64,000 nt of DNA from Halichondria panicea (GCF_963675165.1 NC_087377.1:1575501-1639500); one strand, 5' to 3'. Positions 1 through 11,484 are shown, counted from the first letter of the stretch. Program-made: numbers and translations. Notes: generated by a model not told the origin, from the letters alone.

Positions 1-1013
1 CAAAGTCTCCATAGCATGTGTTTGGACCTGTGTTAGCAGGCCACCCTCTATAATACAGCCAGGTTAATGGGCTCCATAGCATGTGTTTGGACCTGTGTTA
101 GCAGGCCACCCTCTATATTACAGCCAGGTTAATGGGTCCCAAAGTCTCCATAGCATGTGCTTGGACCTGGGTTAGCAGGCCACCCTCTATAATACAGCCA
201 GGTTAATGGGCCTCAAAGTCTCCATAGCATGTGTTTGGACCTGTGTTAGCAGGCCACCCTCTATATTACAGCCAGGTTAATGGGCCCCAAAGTCTCCATA
301 GCATGTGTTTGGACCTGTGTTAGCAGACCACCCTCTATAATACAGCCAGGTTAATGGGCCTCAAAGTCTCCATAGCATGTGCTTGGACCTGTGTTAGCAG
401 GCCACCCTCTATAATACAGCCAGGTTAATAGGCCCCAAAGTCTCCATAGCATGTGTTTGGACCTGTGTTAGCAGGCCACCCTCTATAATACAGCCAGGTG
501 AATGGGCTCCATAGCATGTGTTTGGACCTGTGTTAGCAGGCCACCCTCTATATTACAGCCAGGTTAATGGGTCCCAAAGTCTCCATAGCATGTGCTTGGA
601 CCTGGGTTAGCAGGCCACCCTCTATAATACAGCCAGGTTAATGGGCCTCAAAGTCTCCATAGCATGTGTTTGGACCTGTGTTAGCAGGCCACCCTCTATA
701 TTACAGCCAGGTTAATGGGCCCCAAAGTCTCCATAGCATGTGTTTGGACCTGTGTTAGCAGACCACCCTCTATAATACAGCCAGGTTAATGGGCCTCAAA
801 GTCTCCATAGCATGTGCTTGGACCTGTGTTAGCAGGCCACCCTCTATAATACAGCCAGGTTAATAGGCCCCAAAGTCTCCATAGCATGTGTTTGGACCTG
901 TGTTAGCAGACTACCCTCTATAATACAGCCAGGTTAATAGGCCCCAAAGTCTCCATAGCATGTGTTTGGACCTGTGTTAGCAGGCCACCCTCTATAATAC
1001 AGCCACTGTTGGT
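1..1013. repeat. 74-bp minisatellite with six-unit higher-order repeat
   Basis: About 14 tandem units of 74 bp, each containing CAAAGTCTCCATAGCATG, GGACCTGTGTTAGCAG and CTCTATAATACAGCCAGG. One unit type is about 9 bp shorter (GGGCTCCATAGC instead of GGGCCCCAAAGTCTCCATAGC), and this short unit recurs at 71 and 506. That gives a higher-order period of 435 bp (five full units and one short). Single-base variants (ATATTA/ATAATA, GGCC/GACC) recur in the same order. The array lies just 3' of the kinase exons on the minus strand and probably sits in an intron, because the copy-B array does. It continues off the left edge. Confidence 0.93.
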
Positions 1014-1062
1014 CTACCCACCACTATACATATACAGGGTATACTAATAGTAAGGTACTCAC

Positions 1063-1558
1063 AAAGACATTAGTGACATGGTTGGTGGTTCCTGTGATCC
1101 TGGACACCACCTCACACACTTGCCAGATACTGGGACGAAGCTCGGGGTCAGAGGTCAACAGGTAGCCTACAAGAGAGGGGGAGAATACACGTATCATTAG
1201 AGCAATACACTTAAGGATGGCAGAGTATCATAGCACCTGTAGCTAGTGTGAGTTCTTAAATACAATTAGCTCTGAAAAAACATGTCCAGTTTACAAAGAA
1301 AAAACCCACTTCATGATAACTCGGTTTTATACGTATACCAGTGGTACTGGTGACATTTACTATAAGATGTATGTGTGTGTGTGTGTGAGGGGGTGGAGGG
1401 TGTGTGTGTGTGTGTTTACATGTACCTATCAAGTTGTGCAGGTCTTGTGTGTAGGGAGAGTCTTCAGGAATGCTGTACTGAGCACTGACTATGGCTAGAG
1501 GGTTGTCACCAAATGGAGTATCCATGAAGCACAGCTTGAACAGTAGTACGCCCAGTGC
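1063..1558 (-). CDS. NAK-family (AAK1/BIKE-like) protein kinase, C-lobe exons, copy A (partial)
   Basis: Two exons join in frame: 1558-1426 (acceptor CACAG, donor GTACAT) and 1166-1063 (acceptor TTGTAG, donor GTGAGT). They encode ALGVLLFKLCFMDTPFGD...YSIPEDSPYTQDLHNLIG and YLLTSDPELRPSIWQVCEVV. This corresponds to kinase subdomains IX-XI; the arrangement ALGxLLxKLC, PFG, a short IP...Y loop, then DPxxRPxIxQV is that of the AAK1/BMP2K/GAK kinases that phosphorylate the AP-2 mu subunit in clathrin endocytosis (family knowledge). The catalytic loop and N-lobe were not found to the right, and the downstream exons would lie off the left edge beyond the 74-bp array. Copy B (39946-42303) shows the tail exons. 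Short TG runs occupy the intron at 1371-1414. Confidence 0.82.
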
Positions 1559-2149
1559 CTGTGTGTGGGCAGGTGTGTGTTGTGTGAGGGTGTGATGATA
1601 ATTATGGGTATTCAGTGTTCATTGAGAGCTTTCAAATGACTACCACTTAACATGGTTCAGTAAACGTGATTCAAGGAAATTCTCCACTCATCCCCACATT
1701 CCACAGTCTTACACAGACAGACCACATTCACAAAATGCAAACCTTATTACAAAAAACATAAGTCAACCACTAGCTACAGTGTACACAGTGGGACCACCCA
1801 TAAAGAGGAATTTCGCCCCTTTCAGCCTTGTTTCTCAGTAAACATAATCATTGCTCAGATCCTCCCCCTTTTCAGAGAGGTGTCACATTCCACCCCTTTC
1901 ACAGTACACAAAGCAATTTGGTTGAATGTCATTGAAAGGTCATAATTAGTGAAAGGTCACCTCCAATAGTACTGCCACATGTCCATCCATACATGCATGG
2001 ATAAATAATTACACCATACTGTAGTTTAAAATACAATGACAAATGAAACCTCTCAGCCCATGCCAACTCAGCTAGCATATGGTTGCTCAATATTGACCTC
2101 CCTCCACCAAAGGTCTAATACATTGCTACAAGTCATCAACCATCTTTAC
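1559..2149. other. non-coding stretch with one orphan 45-bp minisatellite unit
   Basis: No gene is seen. At about 1759-1799 a single copy of the 45-bp array unit (CTAGCTACAGTG, CACAGTGGGACCACC) occurs, preceded by AAGTCAACCACT, the same 12 bases that precede the large arrays at 4.8, 12.0 and 45.4 kb. Copy B keeps it at about 42504-42543. Copy A has about 12 extra bases just after it (AAAGAGGAATTTCG region). Confidence 0.7.
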
Positions 2150-2402
2150 CTGCACTTCCAGAGTTGAGCCAGCCTCCAGCTCATCAGTGTATGCATGAAC
2201 TAACACACTAGAGCAATATCAGCAATCCCATCAAACTGCAGTCTGAAGGTGTACTCCATGCAGTGTATAGTTGCCCTCATGCAGGGGTAGGCTGTAGAGT
2301 GGTCCCAGCTGGCAGTCCATCCACCAATATCACATTGATACTGCCCTTGTCATGAGTACACCAGTACAGCCTCTGGACCATAGATGAGAGGAGGGAAGTT
2401 AG
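2150..2402 (-). pseudogene. decayed exon of unknown protein, copy A
   Basis: A 253-bp segment has an intact acceptor (TGTACAG) and an intact donor (GTAAAG) on the minus strand, but no single frame is open. Protein-like pieces lie in different frames: NFPPLIYGPEAVLVYS, then DKGSINVILVDGLPAGTT, then MEYTFRLQFDGIADIALVC, then VHAYTDELEAGSTLEVQ up to the donor. This suggests a once-coding exon with two or three frameshifts. Copy B (42884-43136) has the same length; there CGA replaces one TGA stop. I do not recognise the family. Confidence 0.4.
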
Positions 2403-2407
2403 CTGTA

Positions 2408-2536
2408 CACTGTAAAAAATGATTGAAAAAAAGTGCGGTGGACACACTAAAACCGTCGCATATAGCACGCTTTTTTGAAAAAGTGTGCTATATGCGACGG
2501 TTTTAGTGTGCTCACCGCACTTTTTTTTTTACAGTG
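2408..2536. mobile_element. Tc1/mariner-type palindromic MITE, TA target duplication
   Basis: This 129-bp element runs from CACTGTAAAAAA to TTTTTTACAGTG and folds on itself almost completely: arms with AGTGCGGTG, ACACTAAAACCGTCGCATAT and their complements, loop TTTTTTGAAAAA. It is flanked by TA on both sides (2406-2407, 2537-2538). Copy B has the empty site with a single TA at 43140-43141 (GCTGTATAGGTAAAG). The TA duplication and CACTGT-type ends fit non-autonomous Tc1/mariner elements. It sits just upstream of the decayed exon without removing its acceptor. Confidence 0.9.
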
Positions 2537-2824
2537 TATAGGTAAAGTTGACATGCAGTTAGCAATTGCAATAAGTATATACCCAAGTGGACTAAGTGGT
2601 GGTTTTAGAGGGCAGTACCTTGACCTTGTATAAGCCCTTATACCTGCACATACTCTTTCCTCAGATCAGGACATGAATTCTTGTGTACCATTGGGTACAT
2701 TGCTAAACCTCACATGAACAATCTCCTACAACTGAGATAAGCTAATTGCAAACCACATTAGTTATTATACACGTACTTGTATTATAGCCGACAATAACAC
2801 ACATAATTATACGTATCTTCACAG

Positions 2825-3004
2825 CCCAACACTGCGTATACACTCTACGTATATGGAACAGATAACGAACATGCAAGCCTCTTATCAAACTTTATATTTC
2901 TCACAAGTTATGATGCAGGATGATGCTGCCCACCCGGGGTACCTGTGTAGGGCTGAGGAATTGATGGACACAATAAAGACAATAGACTACCATCATGCAC
3001 GCAG
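2825..3004 (+). CDS. candidate internal exon, unknown product, copy A
   Basis: An open 180-bp segment lies between a good acceptor (TATCTTCACAG) and donor (CACGCAG/GTACAC). It reads STYMEQITNMQASYQTLY...GYLCRAEELMDTIKTIDYHHAR. The same 180 bp recur at 43428-43607 without a difference that I can see, while surrounding sequence has indels. I do not recognise the protein; no neighbouring plus-strand exon was found, so it could also be chance. Confidence 0.3.
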
Positions 3005-3252
3005 GTACACTACCACCCACTCCACTCATCACACACCACCCACTACATTAGTAATGTATGAGTACGCAATGGGGGACCATACATTACAACAAAGGGAGCT
3101 AGAGAGCTAGTCCATAGATAAAGTATCTGGGTCCACTCAATAAGACCTGACACTACTCACCCTAGCATTGTCCAGCTCCCTCTGCAGACTAGCCACCATA
3201 TCCACCAACATTAATCAGGACTGCAATGCATGATCCTCCATCGTTCGCGCTC

Positions 3253-3302
3253 TAGCCTCGAGACCAGCCGTTTGTTATAAGGAAAGGTTGGTCTCGAGGC
3301 TA
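3253..3302. mobile_element. TAGCCTC fold-back element, 50 bp
   Basis: TAGCCTCGAGACCAGCC at the left and GGTCTCGAGGCTA at the right form a hairpin. The flanks are a 9-bp target duplication with one mismatch (TTCGCGCTC / CTCGCGCTC). Copy B has it at the same place (43856-43905), so insertion predates the A/B duplication. Confidence 0.85.
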
Positions 3303-3594
3303 CTCGCGCTCATGCCTGCCTTCTCTGATCTGAGGCTATGTGGTTAACAAGAAGCTGCAACTGAAGTGATCCCGTACCCAACAACAATGGTAAAGGGTCA
3401 CTAAACTAGAAAGCTGAAATGAAATTTTGCCAAAAAAGTATAAAAATAGAAGGTGATGGTATATATACATGTATGCACACACACAGAACACAGTGCATTA
3501 TAATAGTCAGTACTTATAGTCAACACAGAGTTAGTTCTTTACTTGACATTCTTGCATGCTTCTTTACTTGACATCAGTTCTTTATTCGTCCCTT

Positions 3595-4203
3595 TCAAGT
3601 AGCTCCAGTATCTGTATGAAAGCATGAGCACAGCACAATAAACTAGAGCCTTATAAGCAAAACATTGCAATAAAACACTGTGTGCAATGAAAATAGGGAT
3701 CAGATTTATGAATATTCCAGTAATAATCTGTTTAAAAACATGAGTGCATGATTTAGGAGCCCTCAGGGCTAGTAGAACCATCAAGTACTTAGAATGCTGT
3801 ATACTATTATTGCATGGCACAACTGCATGACGAGCAAGTTCACAAAGTTAATAAGGTAACTCACGTGTATCCTTGACACAGGCCTTGTGAATGCTGCGAA
3901 CTGCCTCTCCGTCCTCAATCTCTGAGGCAATTTCCACTAATCGACCGTAAGTAGCTGTTGAATTCAATGGATTGAATTGGAGAATATTTTTACTCTTCCA
4001 CTTCTTTAGAGCAGCGAGGAATTTCCCTGGAATACCAACAAATGTGTGATCGATAGCACCAATCTCAGCATCACTGAGGCCCAGCCTGTGCTTGTATCTG
4101 TCATAGCCAGCAATCTCGGTAGACAACTGGAGAAGAGCATCATCCCAGCACTCACTACTCAACCGAGGGGCAGTCGCTGTCACTATCGTCTTATGTGGTT
4201 GAA
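3595..4203 (-). CDS. death-fold domain protein, 3' exons, copy A1
   Basis: The exon 4203-3865 (acceptor CTGTACAG, donor CACGTGAGT) is open for 339 bp. It encodes a helical death-like module: LSTEIAGYDRYKHRLGLS, DAEIGAIDHTF, KFLAALKKWKSK, then TYGRLVEIASEIEDGEAVRSI. The spacing of W/L-rich helices and the ending GRLVEIA..IEDGEAVR resemble sponge death-domain adaptors, which act in innate immune or apoptotic signalling (family inference). A short last exon from 3611 adds HTGAT and a stop (3597-3595), so the domain is C-terminal. Three copies exist in the window (also 10863-11471 and 44199-44809). Upstream exons were not found; they would lie beyond the minisatellite. The hydrophobic reading across 3539-3820 is mostly intron. 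Confidence 0.6.
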
Positions 4204-4216
4204 CTGTACAGATCAA

Positions 4217-4762
4217 AGTACATTACATTATTTCAAATGACATGCAACGGCACGTAGTGGCAATACTCTGAAATGTACACCAAATACTTTATCACTGTCA
4301 CATGAGACCCCATACACAATACAACTGTCAAGGCTATAATTGAAGATTGCTTCAATTTAGATTGCTATACTTGTACAATAATGATGTCATGAATAATTAT
4401 AGTGATCACATTAATTCCCAAGTTGTTCCCTTAATTAGCTTATTACCAATGCATATGATTTAATTAGATCTCACTTTTCATTGGCTAACTAGAGCTATGT
4501 GTACAGAGGACTTCTGCCAACCAACCTGAAATCCTCTGTACATGTATATGTAGAGAAGTACATTTGTATCCTCAAGCAAACTATAGTTTGGGCAGAATAA
4601 TGGCAGTACATGGAATGCTGTGGTGAACCCATACAATGTTATTATTGCTTTCACTTCATTTGAAATGCAAACCTTAATTATTAAGTCACCACTAGCTATT
4701 TGCATTGTCCTAATACAAATCTATTTTGTAGCTCTTTATCAAAATATGTGTTTAAATTAGCG
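4217..4762. other. non-coding flank of array, conserved in three copies
   Basis: AT-rich sequence with no gene seen. It recurs nearly unchanged at about 11485-12025 and 44823-45387, differing by small indels (for example ATGCATATGA versus ATGAATTATGA). Confidence 0.7.
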
Positions 4763-7700
4763 ATAAGTCAACCACTAGCTACAGTGCACACAGTGGGACC
4801 ACACTATAGGCTCTGTACACTAGCTACAGTGCACACAGTGGGACCACACTATAGGCTCTGTACACTATAGCTACAGTGTACACAGTGGGACCACACTATA
4901 GGCTCTGTACACTAGCTACAGTGCACACAGTGAGACCACACTATAGGCTCTGTACACTAGTCTACAGTGCACACAGTGGGACCACACTATAGGCTCTGTA
5001 CACCAGCTACAGTGCACACAGTGGGACCACACTATAGGCTCTGTACACCAGCTACAGTGCACACAGTGGGACCACACTATAGGCTCTGTACACTAGCTAC
5101 AGTGCACACAGTGGGACCACACTATAGGCTCTGTACACTAGCTACAGTGCACACAGTGGGACCACACTATAGGCTCTGTACACTAGTCTACAGTGCACAC
5201 AGTGGGACCATACTATAGGCTCTGTACACCAGCTACAGTGCACACAGTGGGACCACACTATAGGCTCCGTACACTAGCTACAGTGCACACAGTGGGACCA
5301 CACTATAGGCTCCGTACACCAGCTACAGTGCACACAGTGGGACCACACTATAGGCTCCGTACACCAGCTACAGTGCACACAGTTGGACCACACTATAGGC
5401 TCCGTACACTAGCTACAGTGCACACAGTGGGACCACACTATAGGCTCTGTACACTAGCTACAGTGCACACAGTGGGACCACACTATAGGCTCTGTACACT
5501 ATAGCTACAGTGTACACAGTGGGACCACACTATAGGCTCTGTACACTAGCTACAGTGCACACAGTGGGACCACACTATAGGCTCTGTACACTAGTCTACA
5601 GTGCACACAGTGGGACCACACTATAGGCTCTGTACACCAGCTACAGTGCACACAGTGGGACCACACTATAGGCTCCGTACACCAGCTACAGTGCACACAG
5701 TGGGACCACACTATAGGCTCCGTACACCAGCTACAGTGCACACAGTGGGACCACACTATAGGCTCCGTACACCAGCTACAGTGCACACAGTGGGACCACA
5801 CTATAGGCTCTGTACACTAGCTACAGTGCACACAGTGGGACCACACTATAAGCTCTGTACACTAGCTACAGGGTACACAGTGGGACCACACTATAGGCTC
5901 TGTACACTACACAGTGGGACCACACACTACTATAGGCTCTGTACACTAGCTACAGTGCACACAGTGGGACTACACTATAGGCTCTGTACACTAGCTATAG
6001 TGCACACAGTGGGACCACACTATAGGCTCTGTATGTACTAGCTATAGGCTCTATACACCAGCTACAGTGCACACAGTGGGACCACACTATAGGCTCCGTA
6101 CACCAGCTACAGTGCACACAGTGGGACCACACTATAGGCTCCGTACACTAGCTACAGTGCACACAGTGGGACCACACTATAGGCTCTGTACACTAGCTAC
6201 AGTGCACACAGTGGGACCACACTATAGGCTCTGTACACTAGCTACAGTGCACACAGTGGGACCACACTATAGGCTCTGTACACTAGTCTACAGTGCACAC
6301 AGTGGGACCATACTATAGGCTCTGTACACCAGCTACAGTGCACACAGTGGGACCACACTATAGGCTCTGTACACTAGTCTACAGTGCACACAGTGGGACC
6401 ATACTATAGGCTCTGTACACCAGCTACAGTGCACACAGTGGGACCACACTATAGGCTCCGTACACCAGCTACAGTGCACACAGTGGGACCACACTATAGG
6501 CTCCGTACACCAGCTACAGTGCACACAGTGGGACCACACCATAGGCTCCGTACACTAGCTACAGTGCACACAGTGGGACCACACTATAGGCTCTGTACAC
6601 TAGCTACAGTGCACACAGTGGGACCACACTATAGGCTCCGTACACTAGCTACAGTGCACACAGTGGGACCACACTATAGGCTCCGTACACCAGCTACAGT
6701 GCACACAGTGGGACCACACTATAGGCTCCGTACACCAGCTACAGTGCACACAGTGGGACCACACTATAGGCTCCGTACACTAGCTACAGTGCACACAGTG
6801 GGACCACACTATAGGCTCTGTACACTAGCTACAGTGCACACAGTGGGACCACACTATAGGCTCTGTACACTATAGCTACAGTGTACACAGTGGGACCACA
6901 CTATAGGCTCTGTACACTAGCTACAGTGCACACAGTGGGACCACACTATAGGCTCTGTACACTAGTCTACAGTGCACACAGTGGGACCACACTATAGGCT
7001 CTGTACACCAGCTACAGTGCACACAGTGGGACCACACTAAAGGCTCCGTATACCAGCTACAGTGCACACAGTGGGACCACACTATAGGCTCCGTACACCA
7101 GCTACAGTGCACACAGTGGGACCACACTATAGGCTCCGTACACCAGCTACAGTGCACACAGTGGGACCACACTATAGGCTCTGTACACTAGCTACAGTGC
7201 ACACAGTGGGACCACACTATAAGCTCTGTACACTAGCTACAGGGTACACAGTGGGACCACACTATAGGCTCTGTACACTACACAGTGGGACCACACTATA
7301 AGCTCTGTACACTAGCTACAGTGCACACAGTGGGACTACACTATAGGCTCTGTACACTAGCTACAGTGCACACAGTGGGACCACACTATAGGCTCTGTAT
7401 GTACTAGCTATAGGCTCTATACACCAGCTACAGTGCACACAGTGGGACCACACTATAGGCTCCGTACACCAGCTACAGTGCACACAGTGGGACCACACTA
7501 TAGGCTCTGTACACCAGCTACAGTGCACACAGTGGGACCACACTATAGGCTCTGTACACTAGCTACAGTGCACACAGTGGGACCACACTATAGGCTCTGT
7601 ACACTAGCTACAGTGCACACAGTGGGACCACACTATAGGCTCTGTACACTAGCTACAGTGCACACAGTGGGACCACACTATAGGCTCTGTACACTAGTCT

Positions 7701-9549
7701 ACAGTGCACACAGTGGGACCATACTATAGGCTCTGTACACCAGCTACAGTGCACACAGTGGGACCACACTATAGGCTCCGTACACCAGCTACAGTGCACA
7801 CAGTGGGACCACACTATAGGCTCCGTACACCAGCTACAGTGCACACAGTGGGACCACACCATAGGCTCCGTACACTAGCTACAGTGCACACAGTGGGACC
7901 ACACTATAGGCTCTGTACACTAGTCTACAGTGCACACAGTGGGACCATACTATAGGCTCTGTACACCAGCTACAGTGCACACAGTGGGACCACACTATAG
8001 GCTCCGTACACCAGCTACAGTGCACACAGTGGGACCACACTATAGGCTCCGTACACTAGCTACAGTGCACACAGTGGGACCACACTATAGGCTCTGTACA
8101 CTAGCTACAGTGCACACAGTGGGACCACACTATAGGCTCCGTACACTAGCTACAGTGCACACAGTGGGACCACACTATAGGCTCCGTACACCAGCTACAG
8201 TGCACACAGTGGGACCACACTATAGGCTCCGTACACCAGCTACAGTGCACACAGTTGGACCACACTATAGGCTCCGTACACTAGCTACAGTGCACACAGT
8301 GGGACCACACTATAGGCTCTGTACACTAGCTACAGTGCACACAGTGGGACCACACTATAGGCTCTGTACACTATAGCTACAGTGTACACAGTGGGACCAC
8401 ACTATAGGCTCTGTACACTAGCTACAGTGCACACAGTGGGACCACACTATAGGCTCTGTACACTAGTCTACAGTGCACACAGTGGGACCACACTATAGGC
8501 TCTGTACACCAGCTACAGTGCACACAGTGGGACCACACTATAGGCTCCGTACACCAGCTACAGTGCACACAGTGAGACCACACTATAGGCTCCGTACACC
8601 AGCTACAGTGCACACAGTGGGACCACACTATAGGCTCCGTACACCAGCTACAGTGCACACAGTGGGACCACACTATAGGCTCTGTACACTAGCTACAGTG
8701 CACACAGTGGGACCACACTATAAGCTCTGTACACTAGCTACAGGGTACACAGTGGGACCACACTATAGGCTCTGTACACTACACAGTGGGACCACACACT
8801 ACTATAGGCTCTGTACACTAGCTACAGTGCACACAGTGGGACTACACTATAGGCTCTGTACACTAGCTACAGTGCACACAGTGGGACCACACTATAGGCT
8901 CTGTATGTACTAGCTATAGGCTCTATACACCAGCTACAGTGCACACAGTGGGACCACACTATAGGCTCCGTACACCAGCTACAGTGCACACAGTGGGACC
9001 ACACTATAGGCTCCGTACACTAGCTACAGTGCACACAGTGGGACCACACTATAGGCTCTGTACACTAGCTACAGTGCACACAGTGGGACCACACTATAGG
9101 CTCTGTACACTAGCTACAGTGCACACAGTGGGACCACACTATAGGCTCTGTATGTACTAGCTATAGGCTCTATACACCAGCTACAGTGCACACAGTGGGA
9201 CCACACTATAGGCTCCGTACACTAGCTACAGTGCACACAGTGGGACCACACTATAGGCTCTGTACACTAGCTACAGTGCACACAGTGGGACCACACTATA
9301 GGCTCTGTATGTACTAGCTACAGTGTACACAGTGGGACCACACTATAGGCTCTATACACCAGCTACAGTGCACACAGTGGGACCACACTATAGGCTCTGT
9401 ACACTAGCTACAGTGCACACAGTGGGACCACACTATAGGCTCTGTACACTAGCTACAGTGCACACAGTGGGACCACACTATAGGCTCTGTACACTAGCTA
9501 CAGTGCACACAGTGGGACCACACTATAGGCTCTGTACACTAGTCTACAC
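4763..9549. repeat. 45-bp minisatellite array A1, about 106 units, higher-order structure
   Basis: The tandem unit is 45 bp, with blocks AGCTACAGTGCACACAGTGG, GACCACACTATAGGCT and CTGTACACT. Variants are CTGTACACTAG, CCGTACACCAG, a 47-bp form with CTAGTCTACAG, a TATAG form with GTGTACAC, and a form with GTATGTACTAG. Variant strings recur in blocks: 6333-6542 matches 7653-7862 (1320-bp shift), and the block at 5550-6040 matches 8422-8912 (2872-bp shift). Because 45 is divisible by three, long periodic reading frames appear on both strands (15-residue repeats such as HTVGPHYRLCTPATV). I regard these as by-products, not genes. Confidence 0.95.
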
Positions 9550-10171
9550 ACTGCATGTCAATTAGAGTAGCATTTCTGCAAACAAGGTGAAAATGGTTTT
9601 TAGTGGAACAGCTGTCTACCCCTGGGCCCATACACGCAGATATTCTACTTTCAAAGGACTATAGAATATTTGCATATACACTAAATTGGAATTCCATGTA
9701 GTGGGACAAGACAACAGTCTGGCTAGGCTACCGATCAAAATTATCTCCGTAAAAATACAATTATTGGGGTCACAGATGTCACAGCTGAGTGGAGAGTGGA
9801 GTGGGAGGGCTAGCTGGATGAATGTGAGGGATGATGGGATCATTGTGACAGGGCAATGGACCGCTATTAAACCCTAGTTATCAGTCAACAGCTGGAGCTT
9901 TATTTCCTACAATGCATAGCGGGAAATTTTTGCTGGTGCAATTTGGCTCCAGAGCCCTCAGCAGAAATTTACGTGGGTTCTAATATTCGCGGGGTTCAAT
10001 GCCAGGAAACCACATATTATTTATGCTTCTTTACTTAATTCTTGCATGTATGCTTCTTTATGCTTCTTTACTTTATTCGTCCCCTTCAAGCTATGCAATA
10101 AAAAAGTATATATCAGTATAATGGATCATAATAATACATTAGTACAAACGTACCTTGTCAGGTTCTCATGA
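9550..10171. other. post-array flank, duplication breakpoint and decayed death-gene tail
   Basis: Sequence 9550-10010 (starting GTCTACACACTGCATGTC) repeats at 13747-14215 and 46928-47405. At about 10010, after AGGAAACCACA, it departs from the other copies: the others continue into CCCACCAATAGC, this one into TTATGCTTCTTTACTT. That new sequence is a diverged copy of the death-gene last-exon region (compare 3540-3610), so an internal tandem duplication ends here. The left half of a CCGTATAGCGGG-type MITE is cut at this point. No gene is seen. Confidence 0.65.
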
Positions 10172-10560
10172 TCAATTGGTGGCACTATGAGCAACTGCAG
10201 TTGCTGTCCTCACATACTTGTCTTCAATTTCCTCGGCTACATCGTTACGCTCAACAGTAGGACTCCTTAGACATTCACATATGTAAGGCCATGTCATCGG
10301 GTGCTCTGGATCAGTGACTTCAAGACGCTTGGCTACCATCTTCATTACGCGACGTTGGTTATGGCGGTATGCATCTTCAATGTCTTCCAAGTCGGTAATC
10401 TTCATTCCGAGAGCCAGTCCCAAGTTGAACCAATCTTTGCTTGCACTTCTCAGCTTCTCACAAATTGTTAGAATATCATCTCCAGTCAGAACAATGGACG
10501 ACCGTTGTTGTGCAATTTCTACTGTTTGGTTTCTGCTAGTAGGCTCCTCTTGTGACGATC
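10172..10560 (-). CDS. Death domain protein, terminal exon
   Basis: The exon starts at 10560 after TGTGTGTAG and runs open to a TGA at 10174-10172. The reading GSSQEEPTSRNQT is followed by a canonical Death domain of about 95 residues: DDILTICEKLRSASKDW, FNLGLALGM, DLEDIEDAYRHNQRRVMKM, MTWPYICECLRSPTVERND and VAEEIEDKY. The W...LG..LG, P.TW..IC..LRS..V..ND.A pattern is typical of adaptors with death domains in sponges. Its phase (leftover base 1) needs an upstream exon that I did not find. It has no counterpart in copy B; it lies at the junction of the internal tandem duplication and may be an older paralogue of the neighbouring death-fold genes. Confidence 0.75.
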
Positions 10561-10862
10561 CTACACACACAAGATTAGTACATATTGCATTGAAAATGGC
10601 CAGTTTGACAAGCGTACAATAAGCAAAACTGTTCTATTATAAGCAACATGTACGGAATGGGCCTTTAGGAATCAAGATAATGTATTTTTCAGACTAAGGG
10701 CTTTCAAATAGTTTTAAATAGAAGGTGATGGTATATATGCACACACACACACAGAACACAGAGCATTATAATAGTCAGTACTTATAGTCAACACAGAGTC
10801 AGTTCTTTACTTGACATTCTTGCATGCTTCTTTACTTGACATCAGTTCTTTATTCGTGCCTT

Positions 10863-11471
10863 TCAAGTAGCTCCAGTATCTGTATGAAAGCATGAGCACA
10901 GCACAATAAACTAGAGCCTTATAAGCAAAACATTGCAATAAAACACTGTGTGCAATGAAAATAGGGATCAAATTTATGAATATTCCAGTAATAATCTGTT
11001 TAAAAACATGAGTGCATGATTTAGGAGCCCTCAGGGCTAGTAGAACCCTCAAGTACTTAGAATGCTGTATACTATTATGGCATGGCACAACTGCATGACG
11101 AGCAAGCTCACAAAGTTAATAAGGTAACTCACATGTATCCTTGACACAGGCCTTGTGAATGCTGCGAACTGCCTCTCCGTCCTCAATCTTTGAGGCAATT
11201 TCCACTAATCGACCGTAAGTAGCTGTTGAATTCAATGGATTGAATTGGAGAATATTTTTACTCTTCCACTTCTTTAGAGCAGCGAGGAATTTCCCTGGAA
11301 TACCAACAAATGTGTGATCGATAGCACCAATCTCAGCATCACTGAGGCCCAGCCTGTGCTTGTATCTGTCATAGCCAGCAATCTCGGTAGACAACTGGAG
11401 AAGAGCATCATCCGAGCACTCACTACTCAACTGAGCTGCAGTCGCTGTCACTATCGTCTTATGTGGTTGAA
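10863..11471 (-). CDS. death-fold domain protein, 3' exons, copy A2
   Basis: This is a second copy of the 3595-4203 gene, offset 7268 bp. The main exon 11471-11133 is open for 339 bp with the same splice signals (donor here CATGTGAGT, reading CVKDTCELPY unspliced), and the last exon begins at 10879. Only a few substitutions separate it from copy A1 (for example RLSSECWDD becomes QLSSECSDD, ASEIEDG becomes ASKIEDG). Function as for copy A1: a death-fold module near a C-terminus. It is followed on its right by its own 45-bp array. Confidence 0.6.
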
Positions 11472-11484
11472 CTGTACAGATCAA

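Noticed and set aside
1-1013. CRISPR-like array
   Set aside because: Units are directly adjacent without unique spacers, in a eukaryotic genome; this is a minisatellite.
3155-3225. Minus-strand coiled-coil exon (MLVDMVASLQRELDNAR)
   Set aside because: It has a good donor, but the frame meets a stop just upstream and the acceptor is weak.
3539-3820. 93-residue hydrophobic protein, present in three copies
   Set aside because: It spans mainly the intron and the acceptor of the death-fold gene's last exon; conservation reflects the recent duplication.
4967-9565. Proteins made of 15-residue repeats (HTVGPHYRLCTPATV on plus, SHCVHCSWCTEPIVW on minus)
   Set aside because: They follow automatically from a 45-bp repeat lacking stops in some frames, occur on both strands, and have no start context or splice support.
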